Counted from the stretch's first letter, positions 30,168 to 40,555 are shown. The stretch: 64,000 nt of DNA from Streptomyces chartreusis (GCF_008704715.1 NZ_CP023689.1:3286001-3350000), one strand, 5' to 3'. Numbers and translations: made by a program. Notes: a model not told the origin generated them from the letters alone.

Positions 30168-31757
30168 TCACTTGGCGGCGGCCGGAGCGTCCTCGCCGAG
30201 AAGCTTGCCGTCCGAGGTCTCGAACTGCTTCTTGAAGTCGGCGATCGCGTCGGCAACAGCGGTGAGGGTGTCGTCCGACATCTTGCCGCCCTCCTTGATG
30301 GAGGTCATGAGGCCCTGCTCCTTGCGGTGCAGGTACTCCAGGAGCTCCTTCTCGAAGCGGCGGATGTCAGTGACCGGAACGTCGTCCATCTTGCCGGTGG
30401 TGGCACCCCAGACCGAGACGACCTGGTCCTCGGTGGCCATCGGCTGGTACTGAGCCTGCTTGAGCAGCTCGACCAGACGCGAACCACGCTCCAGCTGCGC
30501 CTTCGACGCGGCGTCCAGGTCGGAACCGAAGGCGGCGAACGCCTCCAGCTCGCGGTACTGGGCCAGGTCCAGACGCAGACGGCCGGAGACCTGCTTCATC
30601 GCCTTGTGCTGCGCGGAACCACCGACTCGGGAGACGGAGATACCGACGTTCAGCGCGGGGCGCTGACCGGCGTTGAACAGGTCCGACTCCAGGAAGCACT
30701 GGCCGTCGGTGATGGAGATGACGTTGGTCGGGATGAACGCCGAGACGTCGTTGGCCTTGGTCTCGACGATCGGCAGACCCGTCATCGAACCGGCGCCCAT
30801 GTCGTCGGAGAGCTTCGCGCAGCGCTCCAGCAGACGGGAGTGCAGGTAGAAGACGTCACCCGGGTAGGCCTCACGGCCCGGCGGGCGGCGCAGCAGCAGG
30901 GACACGGCGCGGTAGGCGTCGGCCTGCTTCGAGAGGTCGTCGAAGATGATGAGGACGTGCTTGCCCTCGTACATCCACTGCTGGCCGATGGCCGAACCGG
31001 TGTACGGCGCCAGGTACTTGAAGCCGGCCGGGTCGGACGCCGGGGCGGCGACGATGGTCGTGTACTCCAGCGCGCCGTTCTCCTCCAGCGCGCCACGGAC
31101 CGACGCGATCGTCGAGCCCTTCTGGCCGATGGCGACGTAGACGCAGCGGACCTGCTTGTTCGGGTCGCCGGTGCGCCAGTTGTCGCGCTGGTTGATGATC
31201 GTGTCGACGGCCAGGGCGGTCTTGCCGGTCTGACGGTCACCGATGATCAGCTGACGCTGGCCACGGCCGATCGGGGTCATCGCGTCGACGGCCTTGTAGC
31301 CGGTCTCCATCGGCTCGTGCACCGACTTACGGGCCATGACGCCCGGAGCCTGAAGCTCGAGGGCGCGGCGGCCGGACGTCTCGATCTCGCCGAGGCCGTC
31401 GATCGGGTTGCCGAGCGGGTCGACGACTCGGCCGAGGTAGCCCTCGCCGACGGCCACGGAGAGGACCTCACCGGTACGGGAGACCGGCTGACCCTCCTCG
31501 ATGCCGCTGAACTCACCGAGGATGACGGCGCCGATCTCGCGCTCTTCCAGGTTGAGCGCGAGGCCGAGGGTGCCGTCCTCGAACTTCAGCAGTTCGTTGG
31601 CCATGGCCGAGGGAAGACCCTCGACCTTCGCGATGCCGTCGCCGGCAAGGGTGACCGTACCGACCTCCTCGCGCGAGGCCGCGTCCGGCTTGTACGACTG
31701 GACGAAGTTCTCCAGCGCGTCCCGGATCTCCTCCGGCCGGATCGTGAGCTCCGCCAT
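30168..31757 (-). CDS. atpA: ATP synthase alpha subunit
   Basis: Non-catalytic nucleotide-binding F1 subunit. 529 aa from the ATG at 31757 ([19 protein letters not shown]); the frame is open further upstream but those residues are unlike the family. Walker A is GDRQTGKTA. The C-terminal region has [29 protein letters not shown] run lies upstream of the ATG. It follows atpH after 133 bases that contain a short hairpin. Confidence 0.98.
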   Translation of the reverse strand: MAELTIRPEEIRDALENFVQSYKPDAASREEVGTVTLAGDGIAKVEGLPSAMANELLKFEDGTLGLALNLEEREIGAVILGEFSGIEEGQPVSRTGEVLSVAVGEGYLGRVVDPLGNPIDGLGEIETSGRRALELQAPGVMARKSVHEPMETGYKAVDAMTPIGRGQRQLIIGDRQTGKTALAVDTIINQRDNWRTGDPNKQVRCVYVAIGQKGSTIASVRGALEENGALEYTTIVAAPASDPAGFKYLAPYTGSAIGQQWMYEGKHVLIIFDDLSKQADAYRAVSLLLRRPPGREAYPGDVFYLHSRLLERCAKLSDDMGAGSMTGLPIVETKANDVSAFIPTNVISITDGQCFLESDLFNAGQRPALNVGISVSRVGGSAQHKAMKQVSGRLRLDLAQYRELEAFAAFGSDLDAASKAQLERGSRLVELLKQAQYQPMATEDQVVSVWGATTGKMDDVPVTDIRRFEKELLEYLHRKEQGLMTSIKEGGKMSDDTLTAVADAIADFKKQFETSDGKLLGEDAPAAAK

Positions 31758-31799
31758 CTGGGTTCCCTGCTCTCCTTGTTGGGCCCGAAGTTTCACTTT

Positions 31800-31820
31800 G
31801 GGGGGATGGGGACTCCCCCC
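31800..31820 (-). other. small hairpin in the atpH-atpA spacer
   Basis: GGGGGGA (31800-31806) pairs with TCCCCCC (31814-31820), 7-base loop. It lies in the atpA leader region of the operon, where it could act in mRNA processing or stability. No direct evidence. Confidence 0.4.
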
Positions 31821-31890
31821 TGAACGAGGTGAATCCTCTGCACGGCCCAACATGGGCCGTCGTAAGTACGTACTGCTATGAAGTTTGGTG

Positions 31891-32706
31891 CTAGCTCGCC
31901 AGTCGGCGGCCGGCGTCCTCGATGCGGTCCGCGAGGGAGCCGTTGATGACCTCGTCACCGACCTGCACCCGGATACCGCCGACGACCTCGGGGTCCACGT
32001 CGATGTTCAGGTGCATCGTGTGGCCGTAGAGCTTCCCGAGGGCGGCGCCCAGGCGCCGCCGCTGCGCGTCGCTCAGCGGAACCGCCGTGGTCACGACCGC
32101 CACCAGGCGCTGCCGGCGCTCGGCGGCGAGCTTGGACAGGGACTCCAGTCCCGACTCCAGGCTACGTCCACGCGGCGCGGTCACAAGGCGCGTCACCAGA
32201 CGCTCCGTGGTCGCCTTGGCACGGCCGCCGAGCAGGCTGCGCAGCAGCGCGCTCTTGGCCGAGGTGGTGGCGGCGCGGTCGGTCAGCGCGGCGCGCAGCT
32301 CGGTGTTCGAGGAGACGATCCGGCCGAACCGGAACAGCTCGTCCTCGACGTCGTCGAGCGTGCCCGCCTTCTGCGCGGCCGTGAGGTCGGCGGTGTCCGC
32401 CAGCTCCTCCAGCGCGTCCACCAGGTCGCGGGACTGCGACCAGCGGGAGCGCACCATGCCGGCCAGGAGGTCGGCGGTCTCGCCGCCGACCTGGCCGCCG
32501 AGCAGGCGCTGGGCCAGCTCGGCCTTGGCCTCGCCGGCCTGCGCCGGGTCGGTCAGGACCCGACGCAGCGACACCTCGCGGTCGAGCAGCGCGGTGACGG
32601 CGGCCAGCTCGTCGGCGAGCCGTCCGGCGTCGACGGACGTGTTGTCCGTCAGCGCGTCGAGTCGCTCGCGTGCGGCTGCCAGGGCCTCGCGGCTCGCTCC
32701 GTTCAT
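31891..32706 (-). CDS. atpH: ATP synthase delta subunit
   Basis: Peripheral stalk subunit joining F1 and the b subunits. 271 aa, long because actinobacterial delta has an N-terminal extension. C-terminal signature [30 protein letters not shown]. The start overlaps the atpF stop by 4 bases. Confidence 0.97.
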   Translation of the reverse strand: MNGASREALAAARERLDALTDNTSVDAGRLADELAAVTALLDREVSLRRVLTDPAQAGEAKAELAQRLLGGQVGGETADLLAGMVRSRWSQSRDLVDALEELADTADLTAAQKAGTLDDVEDELFRFGRIVSSNTELRAALTDRAATTSAKSALLRSLLGGRAKATTERLVTRLVTAPRGRSLESGLESLSKLAAERRQRLVAVVTTAVPLSDAQRRRLGAALGKLYGHTMHLNIDVDPEVVGGIRVQVGDEVINGSLADRIEDAGRRLAS

Positions 32707-33245
32707 CGTCCGGCCTCGGCCTTCTCCTCGAGCTCGTCGAGGAAGCGGTCGATGACGCGGCTCTGCCGGGCGTGGTCCTCGAGGGACTCGCCGACGAGCT
32801 TGCCGGCCAGGTCGGTGGCAAGCTTGCCGACGTCCTGACGCAGCGCGGACGCGGCGGCCTTGCGGTCGGCCTCGATCTGGGCGTGACCGGCGGCGACGAT
32901 CTCCTCGCGCTGCCGCTGGCCTTCCGCGCGCATCTCCGCGATGAGCGTGGCGCCCTGCTCCTGCGCCTCCTGGCGCAGACGCGCGGCCTCGTGCCGGGCC
33001 TCGGCGAGCTGGGCCTTGTACTGCTCCAGAACGCTCTGTGCCTCGGTCTGGGCGGCCTCGGCCTTCTCGATACCGCCCTCGATGGCCTCGCGGCGCTCTT
33101 CCAGAACCTTGTTGATGTTCGGGAGGAGCTTCTTGGCGAGGAAGCCGAAGACGATGACGAAGGCGAGCAGGCCGATGACAAGCTCAGGGACCGGCGGGAT
33201 GAGAGGGTTCTCCCCCTCACTCGCCGCGATGAGCAGCTGGCTCAT
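32703..33245 (-). CDS. atpF: ATP synthase b subunit
   Basis: Peripheral stalk. 180 aa: one N-terminal transmembrane helix (PELVIGLLAFVIVFGFLAKK), then a long charged coiled coil. Follows atpE by 41 bases and overlaps atpH. Confidence 0.97.
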   Translation of the reverse strand: MSQLLIAASEGENPLIPPVPELVIGLLAFVIVFGFLAKKLLPNINKVLEERREAIEGGIEKAEAAQTEAQSVLEQYKAQLAEARHEAARLRQEAQEQGATLIAEMRAEGQRQREEIVAAGHAQIEADRKAAASALRQDVGKLATDLAGKLVGESLEDHARQSRVIDRFLDELEEKAEAGR

Positions 33246-33286
33246 GTGAGTGCCTTTCGTCTAGTCGGCTGGACTGGTGTGGTGGA

Positions 33287-33535
<249 letters not shown>

Positions 33536-33595
33536 TTACGGACCGGTGGGGGTTGGCCACCGGACGAATTGTGGAGGTGAAAAAGGGGCGGTGGC

Positions 33596-34423
33596 TCAGT
33601 GGTGCTCGGCGAGAGCGCCCTGGATGTAGGTGCACGTCAGCAGGACGAACACGTACGCCTGAAGGGCCTGGATGAAGAGCTCGAAGGCCGTCATCACGAT
33701 GACCATCACGAACGAGACACCCGCGTAGGCGATACCGAAGCCGTTCAGCATGTACCAGCTGGCGATCGTGAAGAGCAGCAGCAGGGTGTGACCGGCGAAC
33801 ATGTTCGCGAAGAGTCGCACGGCGTGGGTGAACGGCCGGATCAGCAGGTTCGAGAAGAGCTCGATCAGCATGGCCAGCGGGAGCACGGCGCCGAGCGACT
33901 TGTCGTAGCCGGTGACGTTCTTCCAGAAGCCGACGAAGCCGTGCCGCTTGAAGGTCAGGGAGACCCACAGGACGTAGACGATCAGCGCCAGGACCAGCGG
34001 GTACGAGATGATCGCGGTGACCGGGAACTGGGCGATCGGAATGATCGACCAGAGGTTCAGCATCCAGACGAAGAAGAAGAGCGAGACGACGAGCGGTACG
34101 TACTTCTCGCCTTCCTTCTTGCCGATGGTCTCGTAGACGACACCGCGCCGGATGAAGTCGTAGCCCGCCTCGGCGACCATCTGGAGCTTGCCGGGGACCA
34201 CCTGCGGCCTGCGGAACGCGGCCCAGAAGAAGCCCACGATGATGATCGAGCCGAGCAGCGCCAGCAGCATCGTCTTGTTGAAGTACAGGTTGCTGTCGCC
34301 GTCACCCCACAGGGGCTGGAACATGAACGAGTGCAGGCCCGGAGAGACCTCGGCGAAGCCACACCCGTCGAAAAGGTGGCAGTCGGTCTCGAAGGCGAGC
34401 ACCTGCGTCGGGTCAGCACTCAC
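33596..34423 (-). CDS. atpB: ATP synthase a subunit
   Basis: Proton channel stator. 275 aa. Polytopic; the essential Arg helix is LFSNLLIRPFTHAVRLFANM and the C-terminal helix is MTAFELFIQALQAYVFVLL. GTG 34423 was chosen because AAGGAG lies 6 bases before it (protein begins SADPTQVLAFETDCHLFDG); an ATG at 34459 is less likely. Confidence 0.97.
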   Translation of the reverse strand: MSADPTQVLAFETDCHLFDGCGFAEVSPGLHSFMFQPLWGDGDSNLYFNKTMLLALLGSIIIVGFFWAAFRRPQVVPGKLQMVAEAGYDFIRRGVVYETIGKKEGEKYVPLVVSLFFFVWMLNLWSIIPIAQFPVTAIISYPLVLALIVYVLWVSLTFKRHGFVGFWKNVTGYDKSLGAVLPLAMLIELFSNLLIRPFTHAVRLFANMFAGHTLLLLFTIASWYMLNGFGIAYAGVSFVMVIVMTAFELFIQALQAYVFVLLTCTYIQGALAEHH

Positions 34424-34648
34424 CGCGGGCTCCTTCAGCGTGGCGCATAGGTACGGCAACCTCGTTGTGTCGGCGCGGCGCGCAGCCGCGGTTCGGCACG
34501 GGACTGGTGTTACGGATGTGGGGGCGGCTGTGGGGCATCTCGCCTCGCGATTGAGCAGGCGTCAGCTCAGATGCCCGCGCCCGCGATGCCGCAGTTGGCA
34601 CCGGACGATAGCAGGACTTCTTCCGCCCCTTTATCCCGCCCCTACCTC

Positions 34649-35095
34649 TCACGACGAGTGCCCCGTCTTTTCGGACTTCCCGCCCTTGGAGGGGCTGTCC
34701 GAATCGGGCTCGACGTAGAGGATCTTGGCCTTCATGTGGGCACGCGTCTGCATGGCGATCCACACAAGGGTGGTGCCGAGCAGTGTGAACGCGAAGACCC
34801 GGGGGTTGAACAGCGTCGTGTTCTTGAACGCGGCCATGAAGATGAACAGCAGCAGGATCTGCGCCGCGTACAGCATCAGACCCATTGCCTGGAACAGATG
34901 CGGAAGCGATTTGGCAGTGCGCTGAAGTACGTAGAGACCGAGCCCCATGAAAAGGATCACGACCAGCGTCGCGACGACGGCCCCGATCGCTCCCTTGCCA
35001 CCGGCGACCACGCCACTGACGACGACGGCAACAGCGCCGGCGACGGCTGTGGGCACAGCGGCCTGGAGCAGGGTGCGGGCGTCATTGGACGGCAT
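34649..35095 (-). CDS. atpI: ATP synthase protein I-like membrane protein
   Basis: 148 aa with four transmembrane segments, first in the atp operon. Its relatives are thought to help c-ring assembly. ATG 35095 (MPSNDARTLLQAAVPTAV) with GCGGAGTTGCCGCC upstream. The tail is charged (SDSPSKGGKSEKTGHSS). Confidence 0.9.
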   Translation of the reverse strand: MPSNDARTLLQAAVPTAVAGAVAVVVSGVVAGGKGAIGAVVATLVVILFMGLGLYVLQRTAKSLPHLFQAMGLMLYAAQILLLFIFMAAFKNTTLFNPRVFAFTLLGTTLVWIAMQTRAHMKAKILYVEPDSDSPSKGGKSEKTGHSS

Positions 35096-35412
35096 GGCGG
35101 CAACTCCGCTTTCACGGTGGGGGCAGGGTGTCGTCATGGACGAGCGTAGTCCCGGGCTGAGAGAGAACCTCACGCCGGGTGGACCGTCGCACTTCGGTCC
35201 TTCGGCTCTGTCCCGGGTTCTCGTGAACCGTATCACAAACTATTTGATGAGGTCTTTACCTGGGAGGTGTGCCCGCTGTCACACATGAGAGTGAAGGTGC
35301 GCGTCTGTGCAGGAACGCTGCCGACTTGTCTGGTATTGGGATGCTTCGCTCCCCCATGACTTGGCAATGCTCTAGTCAGATTCTTACCTTGGGCCTTCTC
35401 TTACCTTGACCG
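35096..35412 (-). promoter_or_regulatory. upstream region of the atp operon
   Basis: 317 bases between the glycosyltransferase stop and the atpI start, without a gene. On the minus strand there is an AT-richer stretch around 35223-35260 (GGTAAAGACCTCATCAAATA), a plausible promoter region for atpIBEFHAGDC. I could not identify a firm -35/-10 pair or a terminator. Confidence 0.45.
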
Positions 35413-36747
35413 TCAGCGGGACGTTCCGGCTTTACGCCTGTCCAGGGGCCGCGAACGAGCGCCCAGCGCGGTAGCTCCGTTGACGCGGCCGGCCCCGGCG
35501 GCGACCGGGGTGCGCGGCTGCTCCTCGGACTCGGCGATCGCGGTCTGCGGTGTGCCGGCCGCGGGCTCGGCGACGGCCCCGCCCCGGCGGTAGCGCGGCG
35601 GCACGAAGGCCTCGGCCCAGCGCGGGGCACGCGGCGTGAAGCGCGGCAGGAGCAGCAGGACCAGGCCGATGAAGCTCAGGAACACCACGCCGAGCACGAT
35701 CCACATCGACGCCGAGTTCACGGAGTAGGCGAGCGCGCCGAAGGCGATCAGCGCCGACCAGAAGTACATGATCAGCACCGCGCGGCTGTGGGAGTGGCCG
35801 ATCTCCAGCAGCCGGTGGTGCAGATGGCCGCGGTCGGCGGCGAACGGCGACTGACCGCGCCAGGTGCGGCGCACGATCGCCAGCACCAGGTCGGCGGCCG
35901 GGATCGCGATGATCGTCAGCGGCAGCAGCAGCGGGATGTAGACCGGCACCGTCTGGTGCACGGCCGCCTTCTCGGAGCCGGCGAACAGCTTCAGCGCGTC
36001 CGGGTCGACCTGTCCCGTGATGGAGATCGCGCCCGCGGCGAGGACCAGGCCGATCAGCATCGAGCCGGAGTCGCCCATGAAGATGCGCGCCGGGTGCATG
36101 TTGTGCGGCAGGAAGCCCAGGCACATGCCCATCAGGATCGCCGAGAACAGGGTGGCCGGGGCGGCGGCCTCGATGCCGTACGACACCCAGACGCGGTAGG
36201 CGTAGAGGAAGAACGCCGCCGACGCGATGCAGACCATGCCGGCGGCGAGGCCGTCGAGGCCGTCGACGAAGTTGACCGCGTTGATGGTGATGACGACGAG
36301 GGCGACGGTGAGCAGGGTGCCCTGCCACTGGGTCAGCGCGACGTTGCCGACGCTGGGGATGGGCAGCCACAGGATCGTCAGACCCTGCATGACCATGACG
36401 CCGGCCGCGATCATCTGGCCGCCCAGCTTGATCAGGGCGTCGATCTCGAACTTGTCGTCCAGGACGCCGATCAGCCAGATGAGCGCCGCTCCGGAGAGCA
36501 GCGCCCGCGGTTCGTTCGACTTCTCGAAGACGGCACTGAGGTTGGTGAGGTGGTCGGCGACCAGCAGGCCCGCGCACAGGCCGAAGAACATGGCGATACC
36601 GCCGAGCCGCGGAGTTGGCTCCCGGTGCACGTCACGTGCCCGGATCTCCGGCATCGCTCCGGCCACGATCGCGAACTTACGTACCGGCCCTGTCAGCAGA
36701 TACGTCACCGCGGCCGTGATGCAGAGCGTCAGCAGGTATTCACGCAC
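35413..36747 (-). CDS. MraY/WecA-type polyprenyl-phosphate GlcNAc-1-phosphate transferase
   Basis: Starts a cell-envelope glycan by transferring sugar-1-phosphate from a UDP-sugar to a polyprenyl phosphate. 444 aa, about eleven transmembrane helices. Metal and substrate motifs: GVLDDKFEID, NAVNFVDGLDGLAAG, MGDSGSMLIG and RGHLHHRLLEIGHSH. GTG 36747 (REYLLTLCITAAVTYLL) with GGGGAAG upstream was chosen; an ATG at 36786 would add 13 residues. The C-terminal 90 residues are soluble and Pro/Ala-rich. It lies between glyA and atpI. Confidence 0.9.
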   Translation of the reverse strand: MREYLLTLCITAAVTYLLTGPVRKFAIVAGAMPEIRARDVHREPTPRLGGIAMFFGLCAGLLVADHLTNLSAVFEKSNEPRALLSGAALIWLIGVLDDKFEIDALIKLGGQMIAAGVMVMQGLTILWLPIPSVGNVALTQWQGTLLTVALVVITINAVNFVDGLDGLAAGMVCIASAAFFLYAYRVWVSYGIEAAAPATLFSAILMGMCLGFLPHNMHPARIFMGDSGSMLIGLVLAAGAISITGQVDPDALKLFAGSEKAAVHQTVPVYIPLLLPLTIIAIPAADLVLAIVRRTWRGQSPFAADRGHLHHRLLEIGHSHSRAVLIMYFWSALIAFGALAYSVNSASMWIVLGVVFLSFIGLVLLLLPRFTPRAPRWAEAFVPPRYRRGGAVAEPAAGTPQTAIAESEEQPRTPVAAGAGRVNGATALGARSRPLDRRKAGTSR

Positions 36748-36887
36748 GGGCTTCCCCACAAGTCTCGCTGGCCATCTCAGCCCCACACACTAGCGACGTA
36801 CGCATACGCGACGCATATGTGTGGGGACTTCCGGGTAGCGACGATGGTTGCACGTGTGGCTGTGTGCTCGAGTGCGTCTACCCCGCC

Positions 36888-38126
36888 TCAGCCGGGATAC
36901 GGCGGAAATCTACCGGTGAGCTCCCGCACTTCTTCACGGGCCTTGTGACTTTCCCTCTCGCCCCGCAGCACTCCCGCCAGCAGCGCAGCGAGCCACACCA
37001 TCTCCTCCTCCCCCATGCCCTGGGTGGTCACGGCCGCGGTGCCCAGGCGCAGACCGCGGGCGTCACCGTGAGGCAGCGCACAGCAGTCCAGGACCACTCC
37101 GGCCGCCGCGAGCCGGCCGCGCGCATCACGGCCGTCCACGCCGAGGGGCGCGGGATCGGCGGTGATCAGGTGGGTGTCGGTCCCGCCGGTGGTGACGACG
37201 AGGCCCTCCTCGGCGAGGTGGGCGGCCAGGATGCGCGCGTTGGCCACCACCTGATGGGCGTACACCGCGAACGCCGGCGTCGCCGCCTCGCCGAACACGA
37301 CGGCCTTGGCGGCGATGGTGTGCATCTGGGCGCCGCCCTGCGTGAACGGGAACACGGCGCGGTCGACGCGCTCGGCGAGGTCCGAGCCGCACAGGATCAT
37401 GCCGCCGCGCGGGCCGCGCAGCACCTTGTGGGTGGTGGCGCACACCACATCGGCGTACGGCACCGGACTCGGCGCCGCTCCCCCGGCGACGAGCCCCATG
37501 GGGTGGGCGGCGTCGGCGATGAGATAGGCGCCCACCTCGTCGGCGATGTCACGGAAGACGGCGTAGTCGATGTGCCGCGGATAGGCGATGGACCCGCACA
37601 CCAGGGCCTTGGGTCGGTGGTTGCGGGCGAGGGTGCGCACCTGGTCGTGGTCGATGAGCCCGGTCTCGGCGTCGACCCCGTAGCCGACGAAGTCGAACCA
37701 GCGGCCGGAGAAGTTCGCGGGCGAGCCGTGGGTGAGGTGTCCGCCGTAGGGCAGGCCGAGGGCGAGGACGGTGTCGCCGGGGCGCAGCAGGGCGGCGTAC
37801 GCGGCGAGGACGGCCGAAGACCCGGAGTGGGACTGCACGTTGGCGTGTTCGGCCCCGAACAGCGCCTTGGCGCGTTCCACGGCGAGCCGCTCGGCGGCGT
37901 CGACCATCTCGCATCCGCCGTGGTACCTGTCGCCCGGGTAGCCCTCGGCGTACTTGTTGGCCAGCGGCGATCCGAGGGCCGCCAGCACGGCGGGCGACGT
38001 GAAGTTCTCCGCCGCGATGAGCTGGAGCGTCGTCGACTGCCGGTCGAGCTCCCCGAGCAGGATGTCGGCGAGCTGGGGGTCCTGACGGCGCAGGACATCG
38101 GCCTCGAGGGTAGGGGTGACCGACAT
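36888..38126 (-). CDS. glyA: serine hydroxymethyltransferase
   Basis: Interconverts serine and glycine with tetrahydrofolate, supplying one-carbon units. 412 aa. The PLP lysine is K234 in CATTHKVLRGPRGG; the cofactor region is IADAAHPMGLVAGG, and the N-terminal part has ANKYAEGYPGDRYHGGC. ATG 38126 with GGAG upstream. A second, more canonical glyA may exist elsewhere in the genome, as in S. coelicolor. Confidence 0.93.
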   Translation of the reverse strand: MSVTPTLEADVLRRQDPQLADILLGELDRQSTTLQLIAAENFTSPAVLAALGSPLANKYAEGYPGDRYHGGCEMVDAAERLAVERAKALFGAEHANVQSHSGSSAVLAAYAALLRPGDTVLALGLPYGGHLTHGSPANFSGRWFDFVGYGVDAETGLIDHDQVRTLARNHRPKALVCGSIAYPRHIDYAVFRDIADEVGAYLIADAAHPMGLVAGGAAPSPVPYADVVCATTHKVLRGPRGGMILCGSDLAERVDRAVFPFTQGGAQMHTIAAKAVVFGEAATPAFAVYAHQVVANARILAAHLAEEGLVVTTGGTDTHLITADPAPLGVDGRDARGRLAAAGVVLDCCALPHGDARGLRLGTAAVTTQGMGEEEMVWLAALLAGVLRGERESHKAREEVRELTGRFPPYPG

Positions 38127-38198
38127 GGTGGGCTCCGGGCGTGCGTCGGCGGTGACGTACGTCCAATGTAGGCCCGGTGCGCCCAGGGCGCCCGGCTG

Positions 38199-38861
38199 TC
38201 ACGTCCTCGCGGGTACTCCGGTGAGCGCGGTCACCACCGGATCCAGTGCCTCGTGTATCTCCTCGCCCACCGAGCGGAAGAACGTCAGCGGCGCCCCGTA
38301 CGGGTCGTACACCTCGTCGGCCTCGGCCGTCGGCGCCAGCAGCCACCCGCGTAGAGCCGCCGCGGCGCGCACCAGGGCGCGTGCGCGCTGGACCACGCCG
38401 TCCTCCAGGGGAGGCAGCGTCGCGGGGTCTATGGCGCGGACCAGGCGGGTGAACTCCTTCAGGGTGAAGGTGCGCAGGCCCGCCGAATGCCCCATGGAGA
38501 TGACCTGGGCGCGGTGGTCGCGGGTGGCCGTGAGGACCAGGTCCGCCATGATGACGTGCTCGTCGAGGAGCTCGCGGCCGACGAAGCCGGAGGCGTCCGC
38601 GCCGAAGTCGGCGAGGACCGTCTCCGCGTTGGACTCCATGGCCGCGCCCTCGTGGCCCCAGGTGCCCGCGCTCTCCACGATCAGCGAGCCGCCGAGCACA
38701 CCGAGCCGCTGCGTCACGAAATGACGGGTCAGCCGCTCGGTGATCGGCGAGCGGCACACGTTGCCGGTGCTGACGTGGAGGATGCGGAAGCTGTCGCGCG
38801 GCAGTCCCACGAAGGTGGTCGTGATCTCCGCCGCGCTTTCCCCGTTGCCTATGCCACGCAT
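38199..38861 (-). CDS. LMW protein phosphatase-like protein lacking the catalytic Cys (YwlE position)
   Basis: 220 aa with the low-molecular-weight phosphatase fold. The P-loop reads HVSTGNVCRSPITERL: the nucleophile Cys of V-C-x-G-N-x-C-R-S is Ser31, while C36, R37 and S38 remain. The second active-site Asp is probably in EVYDPYG. By position between tsaC and glyA it matches Bacillus ywlE, a protein-arginine phosphatase. I infer that it has lost classic phosphatase activity or acts by another mechanism. ATG at 38861. Confidence 0.88.
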   Translation of the reverse strand: MRGIGNGESAAEITTTFVGLPRDSFRILHVSTGNVCRSPITERLTRHFVTQRLGVLGGSLIVESAGTWGHEGAAMESNAETVLADFGADASGFVGRELLDEHVIMADLVLTATRDHRAQVISMGHSAGLRTFTLKEFTRLVRAIDPATLPPLEDGVVQRARALVRAAAALRGWLLAPTAEADEVYDPYGAPLTFFRSVGEEIHEALDPVVTALTGVPART

Positions 38862-38913
38862 GGGGGTACCCCCTGCCCGGGCGCGGCCGAAAGAGCGGGG
38901 GACTCAGGGGCGG

Positions 38914-39561
38914 TCAATTCGCCACCTCGAGGTCGGGTACGACCTTCCGCAGATCCTCCGCCGAGAGGGCACCCGCGCGCAGCAGCAACGGCACCTCGCG
39001 CGTGACGTCGACGATGGACGACGGGACGTTGCCCGGGGTCGGGCCGCCGTCGAGGTACACCGAGACCGAGTCGCCGAGCATCTCCTGCGCGGCGTCACAG
39101 TCCTCCGGCGCCGGGTGTCCGGTGAGGTTCGCCGAGGACACGGCCATCGGGCCGACCTCGGTCAGGAGCTCGATGGCGACCGGGTGCAGTGGCATGCGCA
39201 CGGCAACCGTGCCCCGGGTGTCACCGAGGTCCCACTGGAGGGACGGCTGGTGCTTGGCGACGAGCGTGAGCGCGCCCGGCCAGAACGCGTCGACGAGCTC
39301 CCAGGCCAGCTCGGAGAAGTCGGTGACGAGACCGTGGAGCGTGTTCGGGGAGCCGATCAGGACAGGGGTGGGCATGTTGCGGCCCCGGCCCTTGGCCTCC
39401 AGCAGATCACCGACGGCCTCCTTGGTGAACGCGTCGGCGCCGATGCCGTACACCGTGTCGGTCGGGAGGACCACGAGCTCGCCACGGCGGACGGCGGACG
39501 CGGCCTCACGCAGACCGGTCGTGCGGTCGGTCGCGTCGTTGGTGTCGTATCGCCGTGCCAT
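38914..39561 (-). CDS. L-threonylcarbamoyladenylate synthase (TsaC/Sua5/YwlC)
   Basis: Makes threonylcarbamoyl-AMP for the t6A modification of ANN-decoding tRNAs. 215 aa, short form. The N-terminal YrdC-type signature is GELVVLPTDTVYGIGADAF; SSANLTGHPAPEDCDAA is also typical. Lies 61 bases after prmC in the prfA-prmC-tsaC order seen in many bacteria. Confidence 0.94.
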   Translation of the reverse strand: MARRYDTNDATDRTTGLREAASAVRRGELVVLPTDTVYGIGADAFTKEAVGDLLEAKGRGRNMPTPVLIGSPNTLHGLVTDFSELAWELVDAFWPGALTLVAKHQPSLQWDLGDTRGTVAVRMPLHPVAIELLTEVGPMAVSSANLTGHPAPEDCDAAQEMLGDSVSVYLDGGPTPGNVPSSIVDVTREVPLLLRAGALSAEDLRKVVPDLEVAN

Positions 39562-39622
39562 ATCTAGCGGGCCTCCTCGTACACGAAGTACACGTGCTTC
39601 CGGGAAAGAGTCTGCGGGGCGG

Positions 39623-40504
39623 TCACGGCAGCGCCTTGCGGGCCGTCGCGAACCGGGGGCGGTTGTTGAGGTCGGGGTGGTCGGCCGCGTCGGCCCAGCC
39701 CCGCTCCTCTGTGAAGATCCACGGCACCTGACCGCCCTGGGTGTCGGCGTGCTCGATGACGACGACGCCGCCGGGCCGCAGGAGACGGTGTGCGGTCCGC
39801 TCCAGGCCGCGGATGAGGTCGAGGCCGTCCTCGCCGGAGAACAGGGCGAGATCGGGATCGTAGTCCCGCGCCTCCGGAGCGACGTACTCCCATTCGGTGA
39901 GCGGGATGTAGGGCGGGTTGGAGATGACCAGATCGACCTGGCCGTCGAGGTCGGGGAAGGCGTCCAGCGCGTTGCCCTGGCGCAGTTCGACGCGCGAGCC
40001 CTCCACGTTCTTGCGCGTCCACACCAGGGCGTCCTCGGACAGCTCCACGGCGTGCACGCGCGAGCGCGGGACCTCCTGGGCGAGGGCGAGCGCGATGGCG
40101 CCCGAGCCGGTGCACAGGTCGACGATGCAGGGCTCGACGACGTCCATCGCGCGCACCGCGTCTATGGCCCAGCCGACCACCGACTCGGTCTCGGGCCGCG
40201 GCACGAACACGCCCGGCCCGACTTGGAGTTCGAGATAGCGGAAGTACGCACGCCCGGTGATGTGCTGGAGCGGCTCGCGCTGCTCACGGCGGGCGATGAC
40301 CTCCCAGTACCGGGCGTCGAAGTCCGAGTCCTTCACGGAGTGCAGCTCGCCGCGCTTCACGCCGTGCACGAACGCGGCGAGCTCCTCCGCGTCGGTGCGC
40401 GGCGAGGGCACGCCGGCGTCCGCCAGCCGCTGGGTGGCCTGTGCCACCTCCGCGAGCAGCACGCTGCGGGGGCTTGGGGTCCGCCCCCCGATGAATTGCT
40501 GCAC
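39623..40504 (-). CDS. prmC: release factor glutamine methyltransferase PrmC
   Basis: Methylates the Gln of the GGQ motif in release factors. 293 aa. The SAM site is VDLCTGSGAIALALA (residues 128-142) and the catalytic NPPY is 196-199. GTG 40504 has GGAGGACTTGC directly before it. The first 14 residues (QQFIGGRTPSPRS) come from a GC-rich palindromic stretch and are unlike the family; homology starts at LLAEVAQATQRLADAG. Its substrate, PrfA, is encoded 51 bases upstream. Confidence 0.94.
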   Translation of the reverse strand: MQQFIGGRTPSPRSVLLAEVAQATQRLADAGVPSPRTDAEELAAFVHGVKRGELHSVKDSDFDARYWEVIARREQREPLQHITGRAYFRYLELQVGPGVFVPRPETESVVGWAIDAVRAMDVVEPCIVDLCTGSGAIALALAQEVPRSRVHAVELSEDALVWTRKNVEGSRVELRQGNALDAFPDLDGQVDLVISNPPYIPLTEWEYVAPEARDYDPDLALFSGEDGLDLIRGLERTAHRLLRPGGVVVIEHADTQGGQVPWIFTEERGWADAADHPDLNNRPRFATARKALP

Positions 40505-40555
40505 GCAAGTCCTCCGTGTCGTACTCGTCCGTGCGTACGTCCGTCCCCTACGCCC

